DNA of 33,232 bases from a virus. The translations under genes were made by a program, and so were the position numbers. The notes beneath the pieces are model-generated. The model did not search any database. It had not been told where the DNA came from and saw nothing but the letters and a program-made list of their open reading frames with translations. Shown one piece after another: positions 7,228 to 14,083 of the stretch. The DNA is taken from positions 1 through 33,232 of IMG/VR virus record IMGVR_UViG_3300035182_000755; one strand, given 5' to 3'. Position 1 is the stretch's first letter; the number at the start of each line of letters is the position of its first letter.

Positions 7228-7533
7228 TCACCGGCCGTCATCCCCGCTCCCGTCTTTGCCGCAGGCAGCCCGGCGCCGGCGCGCGAAGTGCCAAGGCCAC
7301 TGCTCCAGGCGGTAGCCGGGCTCTCCCGCAGCAGCGTCGACGCACCACCTGTAGCGCCGGCGCAGCTTCCCTACGGCCTTATTCACGTCGATGTTGGTGG
7401 CCAGAATGCCGCGGCGCTCGAGCTCCTGCTGCAGCCAGACCTTCTGACCGGGGCGCTCGACGGCGGCAGTGAGTAGCTGGCCGGCCACGGCAAGGACTAG
7501 GTCATCCGGGTGCAGGACGCGCCAGTTGTTCAT
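7228..7533 (-). CDS. Hypothetical winged-helix-like protein
   Basis: A 101-residue protein with a basic C-terminus. Residues 5-75 ('DDLVLAVAGQLLTAAVERPGQKVWLQQELERRGI...VNKAVGKLRRRYRW') suggest a small helix-turn-helix or winged-helix fold with a beta hairpin at 'GEPGYRLEQW'. DNA binding is an inference. ATG 7533 overlaps the MT-A70 stop as ATGA; the longer frame from 7575 lies within the methylase gene and is not preferred. Confidence 0.65.
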   Translation of the reverse strand: MNNWRVLHPDDLVLAVAGQLLTAAVERPGQKVWLQQELERRGILATNIDVNKAVGKLRRRYRWCVDAAAGEPGYRLEQWPWHFARRRRAACGKDGSGDDGR

Positions 7534-8102
7534 GGCCGGCCCATCTCGACATCGCACCGACACTCGTTGCCCCATGTGTCCCAGCCAAGGCGTTGACGGC
7601 GAGCGAAGAGCTCAAGGTAGGGGCCGGGAGATACTTGCTCGACTAGATCCAGGAAGGCCTCGGGCTTCTGCGAGTGAGCGGCGCGCGGCCACTCGTACCA
7701 CGTCGAGTCCGTGCGCCGCAGGGGCCTCGGGCGGCCACGCCGCGCAACGATGACAAACTCCGTCGTGCTCGCGAACACGCCGCCTGGCCCAATGCCGCGC
7801 CGCGGCTTGCACCACGTCAGTATCTGAGAGAATCGGAATCCCCACGACTCTGACACATCGTAGGAGTCGCGCAGGTAGCGGTTCGTCGTCCACAGGTATA
7901 GCGTCGCGTCCTCTTCTGCCATGTCGGCGACTGGCAAGGCGCAGATGTCCGCGACGGACATGGCCGGGTATGGGAGCGGTGCCCTCACGTTGCAATCCGC
8001 GGGGATTCCGTTGCGGTTGAACTTCGACTTGGCCGACGTACTGGCTGTTGGCCACAGGTGGTACTCCCACGGCGGGTCCGCAACGATGGTCCTGTATTTC
8101 AT
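7530..8102 (-). CDS. MT-A70 family adenine-N6 methyltransferase
   Basis: A 190-residue SAM-dependent methylase. The catalytic DPPW motif is at residues 9-12 (IVADPPWEY), followed by 'DATLYLWTTNRYL' and 'GFRFSQILTWCKPRRGIGPGG', and the C-terminal 'PYLELFARRQRLGWDTWGNE' motif, all typical of phage MT-A70 enzymes. The expected reaction is methylation of adenine N6 in DNA, which could hide phage sites from host restriction or mark DNA. It lies between RusA and a small HTH-like gene in the early operon, with overlaps on both sides. The target sequence cannot be read from the protein. Confidence 0.92.
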   Translation of the reverse strand: MKYRTIVADPPWEYHLWPTASTSAKSKFNRNGIPADCNVRAPLPYPAMSVADICALPVADMAEEDATLYLWTTNRYLRDSYDVSESWGFRFSQILTWCKPRRGIGPGGVFASTTEFVIVARRGRPRPLRRTDSTWYEWPRAAHSQKPEAFLDLVEQVSPGPYLELFARRQRLGWDTWGNECRCDVEMGRP

Positions 8103-8512
8103 GGCCGTCCTGCCTCGAAGATGCGCAGCTCGACCCGTGGATTTTCACGGTCACAGGTGAAGTCCTGCTCACGCGCCAGGGCATAGCAGTCGTTCGGGAA
8201 GACGAGCGCCCGCTCCAGCGCGTCCATGAGCTCCTTCAGACGGTTGTGCGTGTCGCGCTCGTAGGATTCGTCGGGCCAGTAGTACCAGACCTCGACGACC
8301 ACCTTCGCGCCCGGGGCCGGCGTCCGCCAGGACTGCGTGACGATCGCGTTCCTGAGAGCGACGTGGGCCGCGCTTCGCCAGGCTGTCGTGCGGGACGTCG
8401 GTACTCTGGCCGTATAGAGCTTGCCGGACTTCGCCCGGCGCCGGGCCATGGCGTGCGAGTGGTTGACGCTGGGCGGAAGCGGCAGGGAGACGTTCAGCTC
8501 GCGGCTCATCAT
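8099..8512 (-). CDS. rusA: RusA-like Holliday junction resolvase
   Basis: A 137-residue endonuclease of the RusA family, which cuts four-way junctions made during recombination and late replication. Seen: N-terminal 'LPLPPSVNHSH', central 'ERDTHNRLKELMDALERA', which corresponds to the D-x-D/H-N-x-x-K-x-x-x-D-A-L signature with metal-binding acids, and 'VFPNDCYA', matching the second conserved Asp. ATG 8512 overlaps the upstream stop as ATGA; ATG 8509 is one codon later. It probably works with the RecE-like nuclease encoded earlier in the operon and would clear branched DNA before packaging. Confidence 0.9.
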   Translation of the reverse strand: MMSRELNVSLPLPPSVNHSHAMARRRAKSGKLYTARVPTSRTTAWRSAAHVALRNAIVTQSWRTPAPGAKVVVEVWYYWPDESYERDTHNRLKELMDALERALVFPNDCYALAREQDFTCDRENPRVELRIFEAGRP

Positions 8513-8757
8513 CTCTCCACCATTGAGCGCAGGGCTGCGAGCCATGCATCAAATCCAAGATCAGACCACACCCGCGCTGCCGACCACGCCAGTCGTAGCA
8601 TCCGGTCACGGTCCGCCAGCGCTGACTCCAGTTCGGCGACGCGGGCGGCCGCATCCTCCCTCTGTTTCTCGATGTAGGCGCACCACAGCTTCACCGTCTC
8701 AGTGTCCTTCCACATCCACGGACTCAAGTGCGGGTCTACGGGAGGCAACTTACTCAT
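8509..8757 (-). CDS. Hypothetical coiled-coil protein
   Basis: An 82-residue protein I do not recognise. Residues 20-55 form an amphipathic, Glu/Ala/Arg-rich helix, probably a coiled coil ('IEKQREDAAARVAELESAL'). It has ATGA overlaps with the genes on both sides, consistent with stoichiometric translation in the early operon. No catalytic or metal-binding motif is visible. Confidence 0.7.
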   Translation of the reverse strand: MSKLPPVDPHLSPWMWKDTETVKLWCAYIEKQREDAAARVAELESALADRDRMLRLAWSAARVWSDLGFDAWLAALRSMVER

Positions 8758-8957
8758 CTAGGCTCCCTGGAGCCTTCGAAGTCGAGCCAGGTCGTCGGCA
8801 TCCCGAACGCCCGCCGCTCCGAGTCCTGCGGCCACCTGACGATCACGTGCCGCGAGTTGGCGCCGGGGCGGACCACGACGAGCTCTTGTCCGACGCGGCC
8901 GGCCCAGACGCCGCTAGCGTTGTCATTGACGTGCGCGAGCACTGCGGCCTGCTTCAT
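8754..8957 (-). CDS. Small hypothetical protein
   Basis: A 67-residue protein, beta-rich in its first half ('SGVWAGRVGQELVVVRPGANSRHVIVRW'), resembling a small SH3-like barrel; that reading is tentative. A strong AGAGGAGG site precedes ATG 8957, which overlaps the stop of the membrane protein upstream as ATGA. Function unknown. Confidence 0.7.
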   Translation of the reverse strand: MKQAAVLAHVNDNASGVWAGRVGQELVVVRPGANSRHVIVRWPQDSERRAFGMPTTWLDFEGSREPR

Positions 8958-9091
8958 GGCGTCCTCCTCTCGTCCTGCAGCCGCTGCGCGTCCATGTCCG
9001 ACAACGCCGCCATGCGGCTCATGGCCCAGGCGAAGACGATGAGTGGGACGACGCAGAGGACGGCGGCGGCGGTGATGATGAGTGCGATCAC
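8954..9091 (-). CDS. Small single-pass membrane protein
   Basis: A 45-residue protein starting at GTG 9091, which overlaps the previous stop as GTGA. A single hydrophobic segment (residues 2-22, ALIITAAAVLCVVPLIVFAW) is followed by a charged tail. A longer in-frame start at 9181 exists but lies fully inside the upstream gene. Its early position argues against a holin; it could be an inhibitor of a host membrane process or a superinfection factor. That is speculation. Confidence 0.6.
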   Translation of the reverse strand: MIALIITAAAVLCVVPLIVFAWAMSRMAALSDMDAQRLQDERRTP

Positions 9092-9705
9092 GACTTCACC
9101 TGCACCGGCTCGCAGACGGGACAGTGCAGGTCTTCGGTCCCGTCGCCGTTCGTCTGCAGATACGCGCCGCATGTCTTGCACTCAACGCGGGCGCGCGGCG
9201 CTTCTGGTGACGCCTCGCCCGCGCCCGCGTTTTGAGCTGAGCTGAGTAGAGCTGAGAAGAGCTGAGGTTTGCCGTATCGTTCCGGCAATGATTCGCGCAA
9301 TGATTCGGCCAATGGTTCGCAATAGGTTATTGCCGACCGGAGAAACAGTTCGTCCAGCCTCGATTCCGGCACGGTCGCGATCCGTCTCACCGCCGCCTTC
9401 ACCATGTTTGGGTTGCGGGGCGGTTGGTAGTGCAGCGCCTTAACGATGAGGCACACCTCCTCCTCGTTGTCGTAGTCTAGGAAACCATCGCTCACGAGCG
9501 TGCGGAATGGTTCCTCCAATGATTCAGGTGACCATTTCAGGTCGGCGCAGATGTAGGGAATCGGCAGGACGAACAGCCCTTCCAGGGTCCGGTGCTGGCA
9601 GGTGAGCAGGTAGAGCGCCAGGTAGCGCGCCGGCTCCGTCCATTTCTGCCTCCAGATCCCTGGAGACACGCGGAAGTACATCGGGGTGAGAGCGTCGTCC
9701 ATCAT
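9088..9705 (-). CDS. Phage replication-initiator-like protein (winged helix + zinc ribbon)
   Basis: A 205-residue protein. The first 110 residues ('FRVSPGIWRQKWTEPARYLALYLLTCQHRTLEGLF...LKWSPESLEEPFRTLVSDGFLDYDNEEEVCLIVKAL') have the layout of phage replisome-organiser or DnaD-type N-terminal winged-helix domains, which bind the phage origin. A linker and a C-terminal zinc ribbon follow (CKTCGAYL...HCPVC). No ATPase motif is visible, so it may act as an initiator that recruits host helicase. ATG 9705 overlaps the upstream stop as ATGA; GTG 9714 and ATG 9702 are alternatives. Assignment is by pattern, not full alignment. Confidence 0.7.
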   Translation of the reverse strand: MMDDALTPMYFRVSPGIWRQKWTEPARYLALYLLTCQHRTLEGLFVLPIPYICADLKWSPESLEEPFRTLVSDGFLDYDNEEEVCLIVKALHYQPPRNPNMVKAAVRRIATVPESRLDELFLRSAITYCEPLAESLRESLPERYGKPQLFSALLSSAQNAGAGEASPEAPRARVECKTCGAYLQTNGDGTEDLHCPVCEPVQVKS

Positions 9706-10028
9706 CCCGCCCACCGATCGACCATCGCCTCACGAGTCGGACACTTGAGGTCCGGGTACTCACGGTTCAGGTATCGCGCCAATCCCGATGAAAGATGGTC
9801 ATTCAGCCGCACCGGCGAACCCGGCGTCGGCGCGAGCCCGAGCACGGACGCGAAGTGCGGCCGGCGCAGGAGGCAGAGGTACAGCCGCGTCGACGGGGCG
9901 ATCCCGGCGGCGCGGTCCTCATGGGCCCAGAGGACGACTGCCCGCCAGGCTTGCGGATTGTTGCGCCGCCAGGCGACCACGTCGCCGAGTGGGTCCACGC
10001 CCTGCCCAATCGACAGTTGCTCAGACAT
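9702..10028 (-). CDS. Hypothetical protein preceding the replication-initiator-like gene
   Basis: A 108-residue protein, mainly helical and Arg/Trp-rich ('VVAWRRNNPQAWRAVVLWAHEDRAAG...LYLCLLRRPHFASVLGL', then 'LNDHLSSGLARYLNREYPDLKCPTREAMVDRW'). I do not recognise the family. The C-terminal helix pair could be a DNA-binding element. It overlaps both neighbours, and its position directly before the putative initiator suggests a replication role. Confidence 0.7.
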   Translation of the reverse strand: MSEQLSIGQGVDPLGDVVAWRRNNPQAWRAVVLWAHEDRAAGIAPSTRLYLCLLRRPHFASVLGLAPTPGSPVRLNDHLSSGLARYLNREYPDLKCPTREAMVDRWAG

Positions 10029-10227
10029 GATCGCCCCGCCGCTCGTACACCACGCCGCCGCAGCGCTTGGTGAGATCGCACCACTCCATCGCCTCGGCGG
10101 TCGACAGGTGCTTGTCCGCGACCACGGAGCCGTCGACGGTCGTCTGGAGCACGTAGCCGGAGCGTGTGCTCCACAGCGCGTGGCAGGCGGAGTCGGTGGT
10201 CAGCTTGGCGACCGGCTCGGCCCTCAT
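10021..10227 (-). CDS. Small hypothetical protein
   Basis: A 68-residue protein with a beta-hairpin-like centre ('SGYVLQTTVDGSVVADKHLSTAEAMEWC'), pairs of Cys at 15, 50 and 56, and a charged end. ATG 10227 overlaps the upstream stop as ATGA, and the stop overlaps the downstream start. No function assigned. Confidence 0.68.
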   Translation of the reverse strand: MRAEPVAKLTTDSACHALWSTRSGYVLQTTVDGSVVADKHLSTAEAMEWCDLTKRCGGVVYERRGDHV

Positions 10228-10970
10228 GAGCCCCGCTCCTCGAGCGCCCCGATGACGTACATGGCCGTCTCGTGCGTGAGCCCGTAGCCCTCGGCGTTGA
10301 AGTCGCCGTACGTGTCGATCACGGAGGCGAACTCCGCCTCATAGATGCCGCTCGACTTCCGCAGCTTGGCGATCTTGTCGAGCTGCTGCTCGTCAGCGGC
10401 GGCGGAGCTCATGTCCGGCAGCGGACCGCGGCCGGGCGGCTCCTCAGCGATTTCGCCGTTTGCGGCGTCGAAGCCCGTTTGCGGCTCCGTGGTCGCGTTC
10501 GGCATAGAAACGTCTCTAAGGGCCCTTTCTGTGGCAGGAGCGGCCTGCTTCGCGCCGTTCGCCGTCGGGACTAGCGTCTGCGTGAGCATCTTGCGGCCGA
10601 CGTGGGCGCGGAACTTGATCGGCTCGTCGATATCCGGCGAACCCTTGACGCGGATGCAGAGGCCGGACTCCGAGAGGCCGGAGTCGTCCTTGACAGGGTG
10701 CAGGGTGATGCGCTTGCCGTCGTAGGCGCGTGGGTCGTCGCCGAACATGGCGCGCAGGCAAACACCGTTGGTCTTGTTCATAACGAACTTCTTCGGCGTC
10801 TCGGCGAAGTGCACGACCGTGGCCGGCTCCTCGTTCCCGCTGCCGTCACTGAGCAGCGGGCGCTCGATTTCGGTGATGGTAAGGGTGACGGCCTTGCCGC
10901 CGAACTCGCCGGCCTTGAGGAACTCGCCGGGGTAGAGCTGGTCGAAGGATGTGAAATGGGTCGGGCTCAT
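10224..10970 (-). CDS. OB-fold-like DNA-binding partner of the RecE-like nuclease
   Basis: A 248-residue protein. Residues 1-120 ('YPGEFLKAGEFGGKAVTLTI...VVHFAETPKKFVMNKTNGVCLRAMFGDDPRAYDGKRITLHPVKDD...IRVKGSPDI') match a common phage family seen next to RecE- or AddB-like nucleases. It looks like an OB-fold and is thought of as single-strand DNA binding. The middle is low-complexity, and residues 190-248 form a helical domain like those appended to phage recombination proteins. It could replace RecT or Erf, which are absent; that role is inference. Start ATG 10970 overlaps the nuclease stop as ATGA; an ATG at 11021 lies inside that gene. Confidence 0.72.
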   Translation of the reverse strand: MSPTHFTSFDQLYPGEFLKAGEFGGKAVTLTITEIERPLLSDGSGNEEPATVVHFAETPKKFVMNKTNGVCLRAMFGDDPRAYDGKRITLHPVKDDSGLSESGLCIRVKGSPDIDEPIKFRAHVGRKMLTQTLVPTANGAKQAAPATERALRDVSMPNATTEPQTGFDAANGEIAEEPPGRGPLPDMSSAAADEQQLDKIAKLRKSSGIYEAEFASVIDTYGDFNAEGYGLTHETAMYVIGALEERGS

Positions 10971-11797
10971 GCGAGTACCTCGATAAGATCGGAGTAGGCG
11001 TCGCCGTCGGGCAGCGCCCATGTCGGGAAGTCGAGTTTCTGAACGCCGGGGTCGCGTCCGGGCCAGCTACGCCGCTTGCGGCAGGCGCGGACTTGGTGCA
11101 GGTAGTCGTGCACGAGCAGGTCGCCGGCGAGGAGCACGTCCTCGTCCACCTCGAACACGGAGACGTCGTGCGGTGCCTCCGTCTCCACGGCGATGATGTA
11201 GACCGGCGCCGGATCGTGGCCACTGGCCAGCAGGCCGCGCCGGTAGAACGCGAGTTGGCCGTGATAGCCCATGCGCTCGGCGAGTCGACCGAAAACGCGC
11301 GGGTCGCCGTCGCGGGTGCTCTTCAGGTCGATAAGCACGCCGCCGGGTGCAATCCAATCGAGCCGCGCCTTGCAGCGCAGCCGCGTTTGCGGATCGACCC
11401 ACTTCAGGGTGACCTCGGCCTTGCCCCAGCGCAGCATCCGCCGCGCCGCCTTGTGCCGGCGCACGGCGTCTCGCACGGCGAGGCAGGTCTCGTACTCCTC
11501 AGCCCTCAGAATGGTTTTGTCCGCGTTGACGCGCGCGAACTCGTCCCAGTCCTTGCCGGCGCGCCGTGGACCCTCGTAGATCGTATATTCCAGCGGGAAG
11601 GCGTCGGGCTCGAGCGCCGCCGCGTGGATCGCGCGGCCCATGCGCATGGCCGACGTGTCGTCGCGCGGCGTGATGAGTCGGTGATGGTAGTGCGCAGGCG
11701 AGCGGCCCATTTCCTTGAGCGTGGACCAGTTGACGCCCGGCGCGGCCGCGTAGGATGCGTAGGTCTCGTGGCGGTGATGCTTGCCGTTGCCGCTCAT
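10967..11797 (-). CDS. RecE-like 5'-3' exonuclease (PD-(D/E)XK fold)
   Basis: A 276-residue nuclease resembling the catalytic domain of RecE/exodeoxyribonuclease VIII. Seen: the family opening 'VNWSTLKEMGRSPAHYHHRL', 'MRMGRAIHAAALEPDAF', and the metal site 'ARLDWIAPGGVLIDLKSTRD' with the D-x20-D-x-K arrangement (about residues 150-165). Then 'YHGQLAFYRRGL' with the QxxxY motif of this nuclease clan. The expected activity is resection of double-stranded ends to feed annealing. It heads the recombination part of the early operon and is coupled to the OB-fold-like gene. Confidence 0.9.
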   Translation of the reverse strand: MSGNGKHHRHETYASYAAAPGVNWSTLKEMGRSPAHYHHRLITPRDDTSAMRMGRAIHAAALEPDAFPLEYTIYEGPRRAGKDWDEFARVNADKTILRAEEYETCLAVRDAVRRHKAARRMLRWGKAEVTLKWVDPQTRLRCKARLDWIAPGGVLIDLKSTRDGDPRVFGRLAERMGYHGQLAFYRRGLLASGHDPAPVYIIAVETEAPHDVSVFEVDEDVLLAGDLLVHDYLHQVRACRKRRSWPGRDPGVQKLDFPTWALPDGDAYSDLIEVLA

Positions 11798-11973
11798 GAC
11801 TCGGCCTCATCTTCCAGCAGTTCGAGGAGGCGCGTCATCAGGCGCCGGTAGTCGGCGCGCACGGCGGCTAGCTCCTTGGCGACCTCCTGAAACCGCCGAT
11901 GGTAATACTCGGCTTCGGTCTCGTCGGGGACGCTGACCGGGATGACGTACGCGAGCGGCTTGGACTCGGTCAT
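11794..11973 (-). CDS. Small hypothetical protein (59 residues)
   Basis: A 59-residue acidic protein: a short beta segment 'PLAYVIPVSVPDETEA', then one long amphipathic helix. It is coupled upstream (ATGA with the membrane protein) and downstream (ATGA with the RecE-like gene). No motif recognised. The couplings are the main support for it being real. Confidence 0.65.
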   Translation of the reverse strand: MTESKPLAYVIPVSVPDETEAEYYHRRFQEVAKELAAVRADYRRLMTRLLELLEDEAES

Positions 11974-12137
11974 GGCACCACGATCCAGAGGATGGCGCAG
12001 AAGGCGATCTCGATCACGGCCAGCACGGCAAAGAACAGAATCCAGGCCGCGACGTCCGAGGCGGTAAAGCGCTTCCTACGGGCCTGGCGGGTGCTACGCG
12101 GCCGGCTGCGAGCCGGCGTCTGCATGTCGTATCTCAT
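11970..12137 (-). CDS. Small single-pass membrane protein (55 residues)
   Basis: A 55-residue protein. The first 25 residues are strongly basic and predicted cytoplasmic; residues 30-54 are one hydrophobic helix (AAWILFFAVLAVIEIAFCAILW). Start ATG 12137 lies behind GGGAGAG, with M5 as an alternative. It overlaps the end of the HTH gene by 44 bases in another frame and the next start as ATGA. Early expression suggests a host-takeover or exclusion role rather than lysis; this is a guess. Confidence 0.6.
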   Translation of the reverse strand: MRYDMQTPARSRPRSTRQARRKRFTASDVAAWILFFAVLAVIEIAFCAILWIVVP

Positions 12138-12327
12138 TGCGTCTCTCCCTCTCCGCGGCCATGGCGTTGACGACTTCCTCAGGGATGCGCCACAGGCCGC
12201 TGTACTCGTCTTTCCGGGCGCCGGGGAATCTGCCCTCCTGCGCCCATACGGTCGTCGCCTGCCTCGTGATACCGAGGCGCTTGGCGGCTTCGTTTGCGGT
12301 GATGTCGATTGGTCTCACCTCCTTCAT
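12094..12327 (-). CDS. HTH DNA-binding protein (excisionase/MerR-like fold)
   Basis: A 77-residue protein with 'ITANEAAKRLGITRQATTVWAQEGRFPGARK' and 'LWRIPEEVVNAM', the winged-helix pattern of AlpA/Xis/MerR-type DNA binders. As first gene of the early operon it is a candidate regulator, perhaps of its own promoter. An excisionase role is unlikely because no integrase is visible. The sequence AAGGAGGTGA sits in codons 2-4, downstream of ATG 12327, so either a short-leader ATG is used or an uncommon start follows. GTG 12318 overlaps the site itself. Start therefore uncertain. Confidence 0.75.
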   Translation of the reverse strand: MKEVRPIDITANEAAKRLGITRQATTVWAQEGRFPGARKDEYSGLWRIPEEVVNAMAAERERRNEIRHADAGSQPAA

Positions 12328-12372
12328 CGGTTGCGTGCTTGACAGCGTATATCCTGGGATGCGGGTGTCAAG
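12328..12372 (-). promoter_or_regulatory. Probable early promoter with inverted repeat
   Basis: On the minus strand a perfect TTGACA -35 box (12371-12366) precedes AT-rich GGATATACGCT. The best -10 at 16-17 spacing is weak (TACGCT); TATACG fits better but is only 14 bases away. CTTGACA and TGTCAAG (12338-12344 and 12366-12372) form an inverted pair 21 bases apart, a plausible operator. The -35 box overlaps the cytosine methylase stop. It should drive the early operon, and a repressor or activator may be needed. Confidence 0.6.
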
Positions 12373-13525
12373 TATCTAGAATCCCAGCCTCGCGAGCCAG
12401 GTACGTCCACGCTGCAGCCATCGTGAGAGGCACCTGGCCGTTGCCAAGTGCGCGCAGGCGGTTGACGCGAGAGGACACCCCGACTGCCACTCTAGGGATG
12501 CGTCCTCCCATCCAATCGGCCAGCCCATGAGCCATGCCGTCCACGCAGGGTTCAGCGAGCCGGGAGTCGGCGGAATCCCCTCCGCTATTTCCGCTTGCTG
12601 CTCCAGACCCGGCGGCGAACTCTGGCCGCCGTTCGCACTCGGAGCCATCGCGCGTTCTGACTTGCGGTTCATTGTGCAGGGTGTCTGCCACGTCTGCGGG
12701 ATCGACCGCCCATGGGCCGCCCCAGTCCTCAGGTCCACTTGGTACCGCACCGCATCCTGGAGGTATGTCGCCCTGAGAGTGCCGCCGAAGGACTCCCTCC
12801 GGCACCCCCACTGTTCGGTCGTGCACTCTCGCGTCGTAGCCGTGGCGGTCGGCCACATCCCGCGCGCTTTCGCCGCCTTGCGCGAGTTGCTGCCTCCATC
12901 CAGTCCAGTAGTCCGTGCGGTAGGCCAGAATCCACAGTCGTTTGCGTCGATGCGGGGCGCCGACATCGTCTGCTCCCAGCACGCACCATTCCGCATCGAA
13001 CCCCGCTTCGGCCAGGTCTCCGAGAACGGTTCCGAAGTATCCTGAGCTGAGAAGTCCAGGCACATTTTCGAAGAATCCCAGCGGCGCGCCAGACTCGACC
13101 AGTATGCGAACGGCGTGTGGCCACAGGTTGCGCGGGTCATCCTCGCCGAGTCGCTTGCCGGCATGACTGAACGGCTGGCATGGAAAGCCGCCGGTGACGA
13201 TGTCGCACGATCCGGGGACGGGATGGAAGGTGCGTACATCGGGGTAGACGGGGAACTGAACAGGCCAGGATGCTGCCTCTCTGCTTCGATTGCGTGCGTC
13301 AGGTACAGGCTGTGACGGCTGCCCGAGAGCAGGTTCTGCACTTTGGAGTTGTTCCGTCCTGCTCCCGGCATCTGCGCTTGTGGTGTCGGCCATATAGCCG
13401 CCCCGCGCACAGAGGACTCGCTGGCAGTAGGAGTCGTACTCAACAGCGGCAACTGTTCGCCATCCGAGGAGCATTGAGCCGAGCAGTCCGCCGCCCGCGC
13501 CGGTGAAGAGTGAGAGTTCACGCAC
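12368..13525 (-). CDS. C5-cytosine DNA methyltransferase
   Basis: A 385-residue enzyme that methylates cytosine C5 in DNA using SAM. Motif I is 'LSLFTGAGGGLLG' (5-16), motif IV 'GGFPCQPFSHAGKRLG' has the nucleophile Cys116, motif VI 'FFENVPGL' follows near 151, motif VIII is 'GAPHRRKRLWIL', and motif X 'RALGNGQVP' is near the C-terminus. The variable target-recognition region between VIII and X is long and Gly/Asp-rich. GTG 13525 overlaps the preceding small gene by eight bases; an ATG at 13669 lies in that gene. No companion restriction gene is visible, so self-protection against host restriction is likely. Confidence 0.95.
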   Translation of the reverse strand: MRELSLFTGAGGGLLGSMLLGWRTVAAVEYDSYCQRVLCARGGYMADTTSADAGSRTEQLQSAEPALGQPSQPVPDARNRSREAASWPVQFPVYPDVRTFHPVPGSCDIVTGGFPCQPFSHAGKRLGEDDPRNLWPHAVRILVESGAPLGFFENVPGLLSSGYFGTVLGDLAEAGFDAEWCVLGADDVGAPHRRKRLWILAYRTDYWTGWRQQLAQGGESARDVADRHGYDARVHDRTVGVPEGVLRRHSQGDIPPGCGAVPSGPEDWGGPWAVDPADVADTLHNEPQVRTRDGSECERRPEFAAGSGAASGNSGGDSADSRLAEPCVDGMAHGLADWMGGRIPRVAVGVSSRVNRLRALGNGQVPLTMAAAWTYLAREAGILDT

Positions 13526-13697
13526 GGTCGGAGTCGTCGCGTGTGGTCGCTCCGTAGGTGCGCAGCGTCGCCCATGCGGCGGCGAGCGCGTCGGCCTGTT
13601 CCATGTTCCGGTTCGTGATCGGCGAGTACTCTGCGATGATGCGCCGAGCGGTCGCGACCTCTGCCTCAATCATCTTCGGGTTCATCGTGCAATCCAT
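13518..13697 (-). CDS. Small hypothetical protein before the cytosine methylase
   Basis: A 59-residue, mostly helical protein (starts MDCTMNPKMIEAEVATARRI). AGGAGA lies seven bases before ATG 13697, and a near-consensus promoter lies upstream, which together support it strongly. It overlaps the methylase start. It may be a small partner of the methylase or an independent factor; no motif is recognised. Confidence 0.72.
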   Translation of the reverse strand: MDCTMNPKMIEAEVATARRIIAEYSPITNRNMEQADALAAAWATLRTYGATTRDDSDRA

Positions 13698-13732
13698 GTC
13701 CGTCTCCTGGAGTGGCGGTTGCTGACTGCCTC

Positions 13733-13760
13733 ATTCTATCCGGCGGGTTTACGGTGTCAA
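13733..13760 (-). promoter_or_regulatory. Near-consensus sigma-70-type promoter
   Basis: Minus strand: TTGACA (13760-13755), 16-base spacer, TAGAAT (13738-13733), six of six and five of six matches. Predicted transcription begins near 13726, about 28 bases before ATG 13697. It lies between a terminator (13790-13822) and the methylase unit, exactly where a new transcript is expected. Confidence 0.82.
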
Positions 13761-13789
13761 TAGGCAAGCCCGGCGGGAAGACGACAAAT

Positions 13790-13822
13790 GCCCCGGCCCC
13801 CGCTGAGGACGAGGGCCGGGGC
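13790..13822 (-). terminator. Terminator after the holin
   Basis: Perfect 10-bp GC stem (gccccggccc / gggccggggc) with a 13-base loop, followed on the minus strand by ATTTGT. It lies 29 bases past the holin stop and just before the next promoter, so it likely ends the long structural/lysis transcript. Confidence 0.78.
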
Positions 13823-13851
13823 TGGCGGGGAGAGCCGCCGTACTCGGTAGT

Positions 13852-14046
13852 CTACTGCACGCCGCTCTTGGCGATCGCCGCGCGGAAACTGACGCCGGTG
13901 AAGGTGGCAACGAGGAGGATCACGACCTGATACCACGTATCGCCGATCGAGACGACGCCGGTGCTGGCGAGGATGCCGAGGATGCCGAGGGCGAGCGTCC
14001 CGATGATGCTCTTCTTGCCGTCGAGCCAGGTTGCGATGTTGCTCAT
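13852..14046 (-). CDS. Holin, two membrane segments
   Basis: A 64-residue protein with two hydrophobic helices (about 13-33, IIGTLALGILGILASTGVVSI, and 38-56, WYQVVILLVATFTGVSFRAAI) separated by a short turn, and charged ends. This is the class II holin layout: pores formed at a set time release the endolysin. A very strong AAGGAGGTGA site precedes ATG 14046. It is the last gene before the terminator. The long frame from 14214 runs through the methylase gene and is not used. Confidence 0.78.
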   Translation of the reverse strand: MSNIATWLDGKKSIIGTLALGILGILASTGVVSIGDTWYQVVILLVATFTGVSFRAAIAKSGVQ

Positions 14047-14083
14047 GAATGTCACCTCCTTCAGAGAGCCCGGTCGCGGAGGG

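Noticed and set aside
12094-12327. Excisionase with nearby integrase
   Set aside because: The HTH fold fits, but no tyrosine or serine integrase or att-like repeat is visible anywhere in the complete genome.
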